A DNA stretch of 38,688 nt from an uncultured Verrucomicrobia subdivision 3 bacterium (GCA_903944085.1 CAJAQO010000308.1:1-38688), one strand, 5' to 3'. Shown: positions 11,630-19,693, counted from the first letter of the stretch. Made by a program: numbers and translations. Notes: a model not told the origin generated them from the sequence alone.

Positions 11630-11794
11630 TTATTTTGCCAGCAGCAACACTAGGCCGATGAACGCCGCCATAAAGCCCACGATCAGGGCGCCATCCACCA
11701 CGCGGAAATGCGCGTCTTCCGCCTTGAGCGCACGCGTGAGCATCGGGCGCCGGCTGCGGCTTTTTTCTTGGCGGATGAAAGCGGTGTCAGTCAT
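11630..11794 (-). CDS. Small single-pass membrane protein, 54 aa, unknown function
   Basis: A minus-strand frame from ATG (11794) to TAA (11630) encodes 54 residues. The N-terminal half is basic and hydrophilic (MTDTAFIRQEKSRSRRP). The C-terminal half is one hydrophobic helix (DGALIVGFMAAFIGLVLLLAK). This charge asymmetry suggests an inner-membrane anchor with the N-terminus inside. Codon choice resembles neighbouring genes (high GC at third positions). It is convergent with mlaD, 37 bp from its stop. I recognise no family. A real small gene is likely but not proven. Confidence 0.5.
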   Translation of the reverse strand: MTDTAFIRQEKSRSRRPMLTRALKAEDAHFRVVDGALIVGFMAAFIGLVLLLAK

Positions 11795-12028
11795 GCGCCT
11801 GTTTTAGCATAAGCCGAGCCAACCCATCGCCGCTGCCGACGCGAACGGATTCCACCTTTGGAAAGGCTGGTTGGAAATGTCGCCAGCCGCCGGTTTAGCT
11901 GCAAATGTCTTTGTTGGGTCTGATCCCGGCATGGACGAAGCGGGCTTGATTTGAGACAATCCCGCCCAGAGATTTGACACCCGCGCCGGGCTTGAACCGT
12001 CGCCACCGCAAGCACAACCCAAACAACC

Positions 12029-12802
12029 ATGAAAAACATTCTGCTGTCGCTCGTCCTGGCCATTTCCATCGGCTCCGCCCATGCGGGCTGGCTGTCTGCG
12101 CTCGGCTTGGGCCAAAGTTCAACCAATTCCACGGCGACGGCGGCGCTGTCCGCGCTATCGCAGGATCAGGTGGTTGGCGGTCTCAAGGATGCGCTGGGCA
12201 GCGGTCTGCAACATGCCATCGCCAGTCTTGGCCACGATGGCGGGTTTCTGACCAATCTCGACGTGAAAATTCCGCTGCCGGAAAAATTGCAGTCGGTGGA
12301 AAAAACGCTGCGCGCGTTGAAACAAGACAAACTGGCGGATGATTTTGTGGCCACGATGAACCACGCCGCCGAAGCGGCCGTGCCGCAAGCCGCCAGCGTT
12401 TTCGGCGAGGCGGTGAAACAGATGAGCATTGAAGATGCGAAGGCGATTTTGACCGGGCCGCCGGACGCCGCCACGCAATTTTTCCGCCGCACCACGCAGA
12501 CGAATTTGTATGCGCGCTTTCTGCCGATTGTCCAGCAGGCCACGGCGAAGGCCGGCGTGACTTCGGCCTACAAAACCATGCTGGCCAAGGTCGCCGGCGG
12601 CGGCGCGTTCGGCGGCACTTTTGGCGGGCTGGCCAACAGCTATCTCGGCGCGGATGCGCTGGATGTGGATGCGTATGTGACCAACAAGGCGCTCGACGGC
12701 CTGTTCAAAATGGTGGCCGACGAGGAAAAAAGCATCCGCGCAAATCCCGTCGCGCGCACCACGGATTTGATGCAGAAAGTTTTCGGCGCGGTGGGAAAAT
12801 AA
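12029..12802 (+). CDS. DUF4197 domain protein, secreted
   Basis: The 257-residue product starts with a Sec-type signal peptide (MKNILLSLVLAISIGSAHA) and continues with the DUF4197 pattern: GLKDALGSGLQHAI, KIPLPEKLQSVEKTLRAL, MNHAAEAAVPQA, DAKAILTGPPDAATQFFR and a C-terminal LDGLFKMVADEEKSIRANP. This family is predicted periplasmic and has no established function. It stands alone behind a 234-bp spacer and is convergent with the HpnI-like gene. The inverted repeat AAGCCGC (12802-12808) with GCGGCTT (12821-12827) right after the stop could serve as a weak terminator, although no T-run follows. Confidence 0.88.
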   Translation: MKNILLSLVLAISIGSAHAGWLSALGLGQSSTNSTATAALSALSQDQVVGGLKDALGSGLQHAIASLGHDGGFLTNLDVKIPLPEKLQSVEKTLRALKQDKLADDFVATMNHAAEAAVPQAASVFGEAVKQMSIEDAKAILTGPPDAATQFFRRTTQTNLYARFLPIVQQATAKAGVTSAYKTMLAKVAGGGAFGGTFGGLANSYLGADALDVDAYVTNKALDGLFKMVADEEKSIRANPVARTTDLMQKVFGAVGK

Positions 12803-12825
12803 AGCCGCAAGCCAAAACCGGCGGC

Positions 12826-14046
12826 TTAAAGTTCAACCAAGGTTCCGTCGCGGCGCAGTTTCATTTTCCGACCGCGCCATTCAATCGTGTTTCCCAGAAA
12901 CGCGGCGAGCCAGATCGCCGCGTTCAATAAATCCCGCACCGGCACGAGCCACGCCGGCGAAATTAGTTTTCGTTCCGGCGTGAACCGGCGTTGCAGATTT
13001 TGCGCGAGCCCAATCCGCAGCAGCCACAGCGCGGGAGCCAGCAGCGCGCCCCACGGCAGCAAATAGGCGAATTGAAAATGCTGCTCGCCGCCGCGCTGCG
13101 TGAGCGCCAGGGAAAATTGCGGCCAGCCCGCCATGAACCAAAGCAGCGCCCACAGGGTGACGTTGGATAAAATGCTGAAAAAATAAGGCAGGGGCTGGCA
13201 CACGCGAATAGTGCGCGCCCAGCGGAGTTGATGGTTCCAAACCCGCGCCCAGTTTTGCGGCGCATCCCAACATTCCACCACCACCGGGCAAAGCGCAATG
13301 CGGTGGCCAAGCTTCGCGATGCGATGGCCGAGCTGGTAATCATCCGCCAGACAGTCGGCGAGCGACGCGAAGCCGCCGATTTCATTCAGCGCCGGGCGGC
13401 GGACCAGAATCGCCGCGCCCAGCGCGAAGTCCAGCGGTTTCAAAGTTTGCGACTGCAACACCTGGCTCCAGAAATCGGCGTTGACGGCGACCGCTTCCCA
13501 TTTCATTGCGGTCGTCGTGGGATTGGCGAGCCGGTAAAAACAATTCACCAGCGCAATTTTTTCATCACGCAGCGGCGCGACAAAGCTGGCGAGAAAATCC
13601 GGCGGCACGCGCACGTCGGTGTCGCTGATGAGAATCAAATCGTGCGCCGCGAGCTTTTCCAACTGCGCCAGCTTGGCGGCCTTCGCGTTCGTGCCGGCGA
13701 GGTTTTCGCAGACGCTGAACCGCGCGCGGCAGTTCGGATTTTCCGCCAGGAGCTGATGCACGATGGCGCAGACGGGATCAGCGGCCTCGGCGACGCCGAA
13801 CAGAATTTCCACCGGCCCGGCGTAAGTTTGCTGGAGCCAGCTTTGCAGCGATGCGCGCGTCGTGGCGTCGCACCCCTTGAGCGGTTTCAAAATGGAAACA
13901 GCGGGCGCAAAATTTCCCCCGGCGAATTTTTGGTGCAGCGGAAATTTTCGCGCGGCGGCCCATTGCCAAAGCGCGAGCGCGGCGCTCAAAATGGCGCCGG
14001 CGCCAAAAATGTAGCCCAGGAAATTCACCGCCAGAGGAAACCGCAA
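12826..14046 (-). CDS. hpnI: Family 2/21 glycosyltransferase, HpnI-like
   Basis: The 406-residue membrane glycosyltransferase has an N-terminal membrane helix (about 6-28), a GT-A domain (SILKPLKGCDATTRASLQSW, QTYAGPVEILFGVAEAADP, the metal-binding SDTDVRVPPDFL, LADDYQLGHRIAKLG and the acceptor motif HQLRWARTIR), and three or more C-terminal helices. This pattern is shared by ceramide glucosyltransferases and by HpnI, which adds N-acetylglucosamine to bacteriohopanetetrol. No other hopanoid genes are in the window, so HpnI is the closest family name rather than a proven role. The 3' end is convergent with the DUF4197 gene. Array 1 lies upstream. Confidence 0.8.
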   Translation of the reverse strand: MRFPLAVNFLGYIFGAGAILSAALALWQWAAARKFPLHQKFAGGNFAPAVSILKPLKGCDATTRASLQSWLQQTYAGPVEILFGVAEAADPVCAIVHQLLAENPNCRARFSVCENLAGTNAKAAKLAQLEKLAAHDLILISDTDVRVPPDFLASFVAPLRDEKIALVNCFYRLANPTTTAMKWEAVAVNADFWSQVLQSQTLKPLDFALGAAILVRRPALNEIGGFASLADCLADDYQLGHRIAKLGHRIALCPVVVECWDAPQNWARVWNHQLRWARTIRVCQPLPYFFSILSNVTLWALLWFMAGWPQFSLALTQRGGEQHFQFAYLLPWGALLAPALWLLRIGLAQNLQRRFTPERKLISPAWLVPVRDLLNAAIWLAAFLGNTIEWRGRKMKLRRDGTLVEL

Positions 14047-14391
14047 AAACGGCGGTTTAACCAGCGTCTTTTTTTTATCATATTCCTGGCCAGCCAGATT
14101 TCCCAGCCACCGGGTTTTGCTGAAAAACGATAGTTTTTGTGATTTTCGTTTCAGTCTGGCTTATGGTAGGACAGCGACACTTGCGTTATGTTCGGGCTTG
14201 GGAGCAAAGTGGTGCAAACGGCGTTCGACGGCATTCAGAAGTTTCAGATGTCCGCCCCGCAGGCAAGGTATTGTCCCAGCCGGTCGAGGTTTTCCGCGTC
14301 AGCGCCGAGGTTTTCCAACTTGCCAACAAGGTTTTGCCCGGGGTGCTCAAGGTTTTCCGCCCGGCATTTGGGGTTTTGGGTCTCGCCCGCG

Positions 14392-14414
14392 AGGTTTTGC
14401 CGGGCGCAAAACCT
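14392..14414. repeat. Perfect palindrome at first inversion in array 1
   Basis: Two facing cores form arms AGGTTTTGC (14392-14400) and GCAAAACCT (14406-14414) around a 5-nt centre, a perfect 9-bp inverted repeat. It could fold as a hairpin in RNA or cruciform DNA, or form a symmetric protein site. Confidence 0.85.
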
Positions 14415-14496
14415 TTTTGGGCCGGCCGGCCACCTTGAATCCCTCCCGCACAACCTTCAATGCGGACCGCATAAAAGGTTTTGCGCGCCGTCCCCG

Positions 14497-14519
14497 AGGT
14501 TTTTTGCGATAAAAAACCT
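14497..14519. repeat. Perfect palindrome at third inversion in array 1
   Basis: Arms AGGTTTTTT (14497-14505) and AAAAAACCT (14511-14519) flank the 5-nt centre GCGAT. The geometry (9-bp arms, 5-nt centre) is identical to the palindrome at 14392-14414, but the arm sequence has changed on both sides together. Confidence 0.85.
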
Positions 14520-14876
14520 CGAATCTGTCGCGGAAAACTTCAAATCCGCGCCGGATAACCTTCAATGCCAGCCGGACAACCTCGATTCCCCGGCGCAAAA
14601 CCTTATCCGCCAGGCTGGTCACCTTGGGCGCGCGTTGCAAAACCTCTTCCAAATCATTCATTTGCACGAACGTGGGCGGCTGAATATGCCGGCTACACAG
14701 CCCCTTCGGCCTCGACGTGAACCGAAGGATGAGCTATCGGTCTAGTTTCGGAATCGGAGCGCTCAGCCAGCAAAACCATGATCAGATACCTTGCACCAAT
14801 CAAAGAGCTTTCCCGTTTGTCCACGCCGGCGCAGGTCAACGAATTGACCACATGGGATGTGTATGAGGACGATTTT

Positions 14877-16298
14877 TTACAGCGTCGGTTTCTTCTTCGT
14901 GAAGGTGTGCGTGGCGTGGCCGTAAAAAGCCTCGGCGCATTCCATCAGCGTTTCGGAGAGCGTCGGATGCGGATGCACGGTCAGGGCGATGTCCTCGGCG
15001 GTCGCGCCCATTTCCATGGCGAGCGTCGCCTCGCCGATAAGTTCGCCGGCGTTGGAACCGCAGATGCCCACGCCCAGCACGCGGTCGCTGTCGGGGTCAA
15101 TCAGCATCTTCGTCAGGCCGTCCGTGCGGTCAAAGCTCAACGCGCGGCCGGACGCGCTCCACGGGAATTTGCAGACTTCGTATTTGATGCCCTTTTCCTT
15201 GGCCTCGGCTTCGGTCAAACCGCACCACGCGAGTTCCGGGTCGGTGAAGACGACGGCAGGGATGACGATGTTTTCATTCACCACGTTTTCGCCGTTGATG
15301 TTCTCGACGGCGATGCGCCCTTCTTTGTGCGCCTTGTGCGCGAGCAGCACGCCGCCGACGATGTCGCCGATGGCGTAAATGTTCGGGTCGTCGGTGAGTT
15401 GGTGGTGGTTCACCTTGACGTAACCCTTTTCGTCCAACTGCACGCCGGTGTTTTCGAGGCCGATGTCGCCGCTATTCGGCACGCGGCCCACGGCCACGAG
15501 CACGCGGTCGTAAAGTTCTTCGAGCTTCTGGCCGTTGTATTCCATCTCGACTTTGATGTGCTTGCCGGCGGTGGACATTTTCAGCACGCGCGCCTTGAGG
15601 CGGATTTCCTTGAAGGCCTTCTTCGCAATCGCCACAACGGGACGCGCGAGGTCGGGATCGGCACCAGCGAGAATATTATCCATCGCCTCGACGACGGTGA
15701 CTTTGCTGCCGAGCGCGGCATAGACGGTGCCCATTTCCATGCCGATGTAACCGCCGCCGACGACGAGAAAATTCTCCGGCACATCTTCAATTTCCAGCGC
15801 ACCGGTGGAATTCATCACGCGCGGATTGCCCAAATCAAAAGCTTTCGGCATGGCCGCGCTGGAACCGACGGCGAGAATCGCCTTGTCGTATTCGACGAAC
15901 TGCTGGCCGTTCTCGGTCTCGACGCGCAATTTCTGCGAGCCTTCAAAATACGCGCGGCCTTTGATGACGGTCACATTGCGCATCTTGGCGAGCGTGGCCA
16001 CGCCGTTGCCGAGCTTGTCAATGATGGATTCCTTCCACACGCGCAGCTTGTTTAAGTCGAGCGTCGGCTCGGTGAACGTGATGCCGCGGTGCGCGGACTC
16101 GCGGGCGTTGACGATTTGATGCGTGGCGTAAAGCAGCGCCTTCGAAGGAATGCAGCCGCGATTGAGACAGACGCCGCCAAGTCGCTTTTCGCGCTCGATG
16201 AGAATGACTTTTTTGCCAAGGTCGGCGGCGTAAAACGCGGCGGCGTATCCGCCCGGGCCGGCACCGACGACTACAATTTCCGTTTTGATCGTATCCAT
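14877..16298 (-). CDS. lpd: Dihydrolipoyl dehydrogenase (E3)
   Basis: This 473-residue flavoprotein reoxidises the dihydrolipoyl groups of the E2 core and reduces NAD+. It has an N-terminal FAD fingerprint (VVVGAGPGGYAAA), the redox disulfide motif GGVCLNRGCIPSKAL (Cys44, Cys49), the NAD site (FLVVGGGYIGMEMG), YAIGDI and the C-terminal active-site HPHPTLSE with the His-Glu pair. Length is normal. It lies downstream of aceF on the same strand, separated by a 91-bp spacer that contains a palindromic repeat, so the two are probably one transcript. aceE is elsewhere in the window. Confidence 0.97.
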   Translation of the reverse strand: MDTIKTEIVVVGAGPGGYAAAFYAADLGKKVILIEREKRLGGVCLNRGCIPSKALLYATHQIVNARESAHRGITFTEPTLDLNKLRVWKESIIDKLGNGVATLAKMRNVTVIKGRAYFEGSQKLRVETENGQQFVEYDKAILAVGSSAAMPKAFDLGNPRVMNSTGALEIEDVPENFLVVGGGYIGMEMGTVYAALGSKVTVVEAMDNILAGADPDLARPVVAIAKKAFKEIRLKARVLKMSTAGKHIKVEMEYNGQKLEELYDRVLVAVGRVPNSGDIGLENTGVQLDEKGYVKVNHHQLTDDPNIYAIGDIVGGVLLAHKAHKEGRIAVENINGENVVNENIVIPAVVFTDPELAWCGLTEAEAKEKGIKYEVCKFPWSASGRALSFDRTDGLTKMLIDPDSDRVLGVGICGSNAGELIGEATLAMEMGATAEDIALTVHPHPTLSETLMECAEAFYGHATHTFTKKKPTL

Positions 16299-16304
16299 AT
16301 AAAA

Positions 16305-16387
16305 TTCAATGATGAAGGATGAATTATGAATGATGAAACGTGCACGACGCCGCCCGCTTTACTTCATCATTCATCCTTCGTAATTTG
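16305..16387. repeat. Imperfect palindromic intergenic repeat between lpd and aceF
   Basis: GATGAAGGATGAAT (16311-16324), followed by TATGAATGATGAA, is answered by TTCATCATTCATCCTTC at 16363-16379 on the other side of a GC-rich centre. The right arm lacks about 7 nt present in the left arm. The sequence looks like the dispersed ATGAATGATGAA-type intergenic repeats of environmental genomes. In the aceF-lpd transcript it would form a hairpin. Confidence 0.65.
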
Positions 16388-16389
16388 AG

Positions 16390-17685
16390 TTACAGTTTCG
16401 CCAGCGCCTCGTCAAAGTTTTCAAACGCCTTCACCAAATCCACCGTGAAACGAGCAGCGCTGCCGCCGTCAATCACGCGATGGTCGTAGCTCAACGCAAT
16501 CGGTGTGAGCAGCCGCGCCACGATTTGGCCGTCGCGCACGACGGGCTTGAGCGCGCCCCGACCGAGGCCGAGAATGGCGACTTCGGGCAAATTGATGATC
16601 GGCGTGAAATGCGCGCCGCCGATGGCTCCTTGATTCGAAATCGTGAACGTGCCGCCCTTCATTTCGTCGGCGGTGATCTTGCGGTCGCGCGCTTTCGCGG
16701 CGAGTTCTTCAAGTTCCTTCGCGAGCACAAGCAAGGATTTTTTGTCCACGTCGCGAAGCACGGGAACCATCAAACCTTGATCCGTGTCCACCGCGATGCC
16801 AAGGTGGATATATTCCTTGAGGATGATTTCGCTCGCCACTTCATCAAGGCTGGAGTTGAAAATTGGATGCTGCTTCAACGTCGCGGCAACCGCTTTCAAA
16901 ACGAACGGTGTGAACGTGAGCTTGACGCCTTTCTTTTCGTAATCGGCGGCAAATTTCTTCCGCAGCTCGCCGACGCGCGTGAAATCAATATCATCAAACT
17001 GCGTGACGCGGGCGACGGTGTTCCAGCTCTCGCTCATGCGGCGGGCGATGACCTTGCGCAATTGCGTGACCGGCTTCTTGAGGATCGGCCCCCATTGCGA
17101 AAAATCAATCTGCACGGCGGCGGGCTTGGCCGGAGCGGCACCAGCCGCTGCCGGTGCGGGCTTGGCGGCAGCTTTCGCGAGCTTGGCGAGATAGGCGCGC
17201 ACATCGCTGGTGGTGATGCGTCCGCCGGCTTCGCTGCCGCGAATCTTGGTCAAATCAATGCCCAGCTCGCGCGCCATCCGGCGCAACGACGGCGACGCCA
17301 CCGGCGCGGCCACGGGATTCGGAACCTCCTCGGCGCTTTGTTCATGCTCAACCTCATTCTCCTCCTCATCCTCAACAACTGGTTCCGGCGCAGCTTTGAC
17401 AGCCGCTTTTTTCGCGGCTGGTTTGGGTGCAGGCTCGGCGGCGGGGGCACCGCCGCCACCCGCCAGCGTGATCAGCTTCTGGCCGATGCTGACGCGATCG
17501 CCGGCCTTGACATGGATTTTCTCCACGACACCAGCACCGGTGGACGGAATCGAGGCCACGGCTTTTTCGTTTTCCAGTTCCAAAATGGCCTGGTCCTTGG
17601 CGACGGTGTCGCCGACGTTCACGAAAATGCCGACCACGACGCCGGAATCAGCGCCTTCACCGAGCTTGGGAAGTTTAACATCCAT
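16390..17685 (-). CDS. aceF: Dihydrolipoyl acetyltransferase (E2) of pyruvate dehydrogenase
   Basis: The 431-residue E2 accepts acetyl groups from E1 on lipoyl-lysine and passes them to CoA, and forms the core of the complex. It has one lipoyl domain (1-80) with the lipoylation site ELENEKAVASIP (Lys41), an Ala/Pro/Glu-rich hinge, a peripheral subunit-binding domain (about 125-165; SPSLRRMARELGIDLTKI) and the catalytic domain ending in DHRVIDGG (His402, Asp406). The ATG at 17685 begins the canonical MDVKLPKLGEGA; the longer frame to 17757 adds a non-homologous leader. Only one lipoyl domain is present, whereas many E2p have up to three. The 3' neighbour is lpd. Confidence 0.95.
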   Translation of the reverse strand: MDVKLPKLGEGADSGVVVGIFVNVGDTVAKDQAILELENEKAVASIPSTGAGVVEKIHVKAGDRVSIGQKLITLAGGGGAPAAEPAPKPAAKKAAVKAAPEPVVEDEEENEVEHEQSAEEVPNPVAAPVASPSLRRMARELGIDLTKIRGSEAGGRITTSDVRAYLAKLAKAAAKPAPAAAGAAPAKPAAVQIDFSQWGPILKKPVTQLRKVIARRMSESWNTVARVTQFDDIDFTRVGELRKKFAADYEKKGVKLTFTPFVLKAVAATLKQHPIFNSSLDEVASEIILKEYIHLGIAVDTDQGLMVPVLRDVDKKSLLVLAKELEELAAKARDRKITADEMKGGTFTISNQGAIGGAHFTPIINLPEVAILGLGRGALKPVVRDGQIVARLLTPIALSYDHRVIDGGSAARFTVDLVKAFENFDEALAKL

Positions 17686-17763
17686 AAATTGAAAAGTTAG
17701 TCTGGCGCATAACGGCGCGGTTTTCCAGCAGGAAATTCTTTGCCGCCAGCTTGGCAAAATCCG

Positions 17764-19113
17764 TCAATGATTAAACTGAAGTTGTTTGCTGACCTTGCCC
17801 AGCCGTTTTTCCCAATCACCCTTGTGCGCCAGCGGGTCGGCGTCCGTGCCCCAGAGTTTTTTCACCATCTCGCGCTGCGGCACGAACGGGCATTTCGCCT
17901 TCGGATTTTTGAAGCTGTCTTCCATCGCGCGCAATGCCAGTTGGGCGCCGGTCATCACGGCGGCATCGCCAAATTGTGATTTGAGTTTGTGCGCCGCGTC
18001 GTCGAGCGCGCCCCAGCGTTCCTCGCCGGTGCGGCCCCACAACGTCGGCTGCGTGTCCAGCCGAGAGAGATTCCACATGGCGATGCGGATTTGGCGCACC
18101 GCTTTCTCCTGCCCGCCCATGAGGCCGCGAAAAATTTCCTCCAGCGCGGCGTTGATGATGGAATTCTGAAACTGCGCGTGTTGAAAACGATGCGAACCGC
18201 CGACTTCGGAAAAATTGTCAAAGCGAATCGTCAGCGACATTTCGCGCGCCTGCAATTGCTCGCGGCGCAACTGGCCGGTGAGCCGCGTCGTCTCGCTCAA
18301 CGCAAAGGTCAGCGCCGCCTCGTAATCCGGCTCGTCATAAGGCAGCGTGGTGTTGCTGGAAATCGTCGTGCGGTCTTTCACTTCGAGCAGCAGCGGCTCG
18401 TTCCACAGGCCATTTGAAAACAGCCAAAGTTGCTGACCCCAAATGCCGAACGTTTGTTTGAGCAGAGTTGACGGCAGTTTTGCAACATGCCCGAACGTCA
18501 GCGCGCCGAGCGCCGCCAGCGAACGCTGGCGGTTTTTGCCGATGCCGGAAAGCTCGCGCACGGAGCGGTCTTTCAAAAATTCTTTTTCATCACCTGGTTT
18601 CACTTCGAGAAAGCCAGGCTTGGCGGCGTCCGTCGCCAGCTTGGCGAGGCGCGAGGAATTGGCGAGGCCGGCGGACACGGGAATTTTGATTTCACGCGTG
18701 ATGCGTTCGCAGATTTCGCGCACATATTTTTCCGGCGAGGTGTTGCGCCAGACCGTGCGGTCCATCGTCGTGAAATCCAGAAAGCCCTCGTCAATCGAAA
18801 CCGGCACGAGCAGCGGCGAATATTTCTCCAGCACGCGGAACATTTTTTGCGAGATGTCGCGATAGGAATCATAGTGTGGCTTGCACAACACCCCGCGCGG
18901 ACAAATCCGTTTCGCCTCGAAACACGCCATGCCCGTTTTGACGCCAAATGTTTTCGCCGCGCGGTTGGCCGCGATGACGATGCCGTCGCCACGCCGGCCG
19001 CCGCCGACCCACACGGCGCGGCCTTGCAATTTTTGGTCGAGCGCGATTTCGCAGCTCGCAAAAAAACTGTCGCCGTCCACGTGCAGGATACGATTTTTCA
19101 AGTCAGTTGACAT
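17764..19113 (-). CDS. dinB: Y-family DNA polymerase (DinB/Pol IV-like)
   Basis: This 449-residue translesion polymerase copies damaged DNA. The catalytic carboxylates are in ILHVDGDSFFASCE (Asp13) and VSIDEGFLDF (Asp108, Glu109). The steric-gate position is aromatic (Phe17/18). The palm/fingers are followed by a GIGKN helix-hairpin-helix and a little-finger domain (REMSLTIRFDNF). At 449 residues it is longer than typical Pol IV (about 350), with extra C-terminal sequence. An in-frame GTG at 19128 is an alternative start. No Shine-Dalgarno is seen. A 21-bp palindrome about 75 bp upstream suggests repressor control, possibly by LexA. Confidence 0.92.
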   Translation of the reverse strand: MSTDLKNRILHVDGDSFFASCEIALDQKLQGRAVWVGGGRRGDGIVIAANRAAKTFGVKTGMACFEAKRICPRGVLCKPHYDSYRDISQKMFRVLEKYSPLLVPVSIDEGFLDFTTMDRTVWRNTSPEKYVREICERITREIKIPVSAGLANSSRLAKLATDAAKPGFLEVKPGDEKEFLKDRSVRELSGIGKNRQRSLAALGALTFGHVAKLPSTLLKQTFGIWGQQLWLFSNGLWNEPLLLEVKDRTTISSNTTLPYDEPDYEAALTFALSETTRLTGQLRREQLQAREMSLTIRFDNFSEVGGSHRFQHAQFQNSIINAALEEIFRGLMGGQEKAVRQIRIAMWNLSRLDTQPTLWGRTGEERWGALDDAAHKLKSQFGDAAVMTGAQLALRAMEDSFKNPKAKCPFVPQREMVKKLWGTDADPLAHKGDWEKRLGKVSKQLQFNH

Positions 19114-19186
19114 TAAGCCGTTGTCCACCGCCGCGCCACGAGAAATTGTTCACCACGACAGACAACCCATTGATTTTGCCAGAGCG

Positions 19187-19207
19187 CATGGACAAAAGTT
19201 GTCCATG
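19187..19207. promoter_or_regulatory. Palindromic operator candidate between dinB and zinc-ribbon gene
   Basis: Arms CATGGACAA and TTGTCCATG are perfect inverted repeats around a 3-nt centre. The site lies in the divergent spacer, 74-94 bp upstream of dinB and about 52 bp upstream of the zinc-ribbon start. A half-site-like TTGTCCAC occurs at about 19121-19128. Because dinB is commonly damage-inducible, a LexA-type repressor is the obvious candidate, but the binding protein cannot be identified from this sequence. Confidence 0.5.
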
Positions 19208-19258
19208 CAAATGACAAAAGAAGATTAGCATTGCGGGCAAAAAGGAGCATAATTGTGG

Positions 19259-19669
19259 ATGGATGAACTTAGCATTCATCCGCCTATGAACGAAATCATC
19301 AAAATTCTCCTGCAACTTCAAACCTTGGAAATCAATGGCCACGCCGCACCGGGCCAGGAAAAACTAGCCGCCGAACTGCGCGCCAAAGTTCCACCGCCGG
19401 TGCTGGCCCACTACGACCGGCTCGTGGCCCGCGGCAAGAAAGGCGTGGCCCTCATCCGCAACGAGTCTTCTTGCAGCGCCTGCCATATCAGCGTCCCGCG
19501 TAACGTGGTGCTCACGCTGATGCACAACGCCGACGTCCAACTGTGCGAAAGCTGCGGACGTTATCTGTATCTGCCCGAACCGACGCCGACGCCGACGCCG
19601 ACGGAACCGGTGGCACCGAAGAAAACGCCCAAGGCCCGCAAGCCCAAAGCTGAATTGCAAACCGTGTAA
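19259..19669 (+). CDS. C4-type zinc-ribbon protein, small
   Basis: The 136-residue product has an N-terminal helical part (NEIIKILLQLQTLEI ... LAAELRAKVPPPVLAHYDRL) and then a Cys4 zinc ribbon, CSAC (72-75) and CESCG (96-99), followed by a PTPTPTPTEP linker and a basic Lys/Ala/Pro tail. This layout resembles the C4-type zinc-ribbon proteins related to CT398/HP0958, but it lacks their long coiled coil. AAGGAG (19242-19247) precedes the ATG at 19259; a TTG at 19253 and an ATG at 19286 are alternatives. Function unknown; the basic tail suggests nucleic-acid or ribosome contact. It is convergent with rplW across a shared terminator. Confidence 0.78.
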   Translation: MDELSIHPPMNEIIKILLQLQTLEINGHAAPGQEKLAAELRAKVPPPVLAHYDRLVARGKKGVALIRNESSCSACHISVPRNVVLTLMHNADVQLCESCGRYLYLPEPTPTPTPTEPVAPKKTPKARKPKAELQTV

Positions 19670-19693
19670 AACTGAAACCACTCAAAACAAAAA

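Larger units (their letters stand above)
14263..14648. repeat. Array 1: nineteen 21-bp-phased units with core AAGGTTTT
   Basis: A core close to GAAGGTTTTSCG recurs at exact 21-bp steps. The GG of plus-strand cores is at 14267, 14288, 14309, 14330, 14351, 14372 and 14393. Then the core is inverted (CC at 14412, 14433, 14454), direct again (14477, 14498), and inverted again (14517, 14538, 14559, 14580, 14601, 14622, 14643). The remaining 12-14 bp of each unit are unrelated in sequence. Steps at the strand switches (19, 23, 19) are exactly what a fixed 21-bp lattice with a flip axis just before the GG predicts. It is not a CRISPR (spacers too short, repeats inverted) and not a protein repeat (peptide changes at each inversion). 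Confidence 0.93.
14047..14876. other. 830-bp non-coding stretch holding array 1
   Basis: The space between the HpnI-like gene and lpd contains no convincing gene. Its middle is the 21-bp-phased array described separately. Frames on both strands stay open across the array only because 21 is divisible by three and the core contains no stop. The flanks (14047-14262 and 14649-14876) show no RNA gene. A short plus-strand frame at 14778-14876 (MIRYLAPIKELSRL ...) runs into the antisense of lpd and is not recognised. Confidence 0.6.

Noticed and set aside
14263-14648. CRISPR array
   Set aside because: Intervals of 13-14 bp are too short, repeats are only 6-9 bp and inverted in blocks, and no cas genes are in the window.
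14188-14745. Long open frames on both strands across array 1 (185 and 106 codons)
   Set aside because: Peptide patterns change at each core inversion, so no single repeat protein is encoded. No family match or ribosome site.
14778-14876. Plus-strand start of an open frame (MIRYLAPIKELSRLSTPAQV ...) as a separate gene
   Set aside because: After about 33 codons it becomes the antisense of lpd; the first part alone is too short to support a gene.
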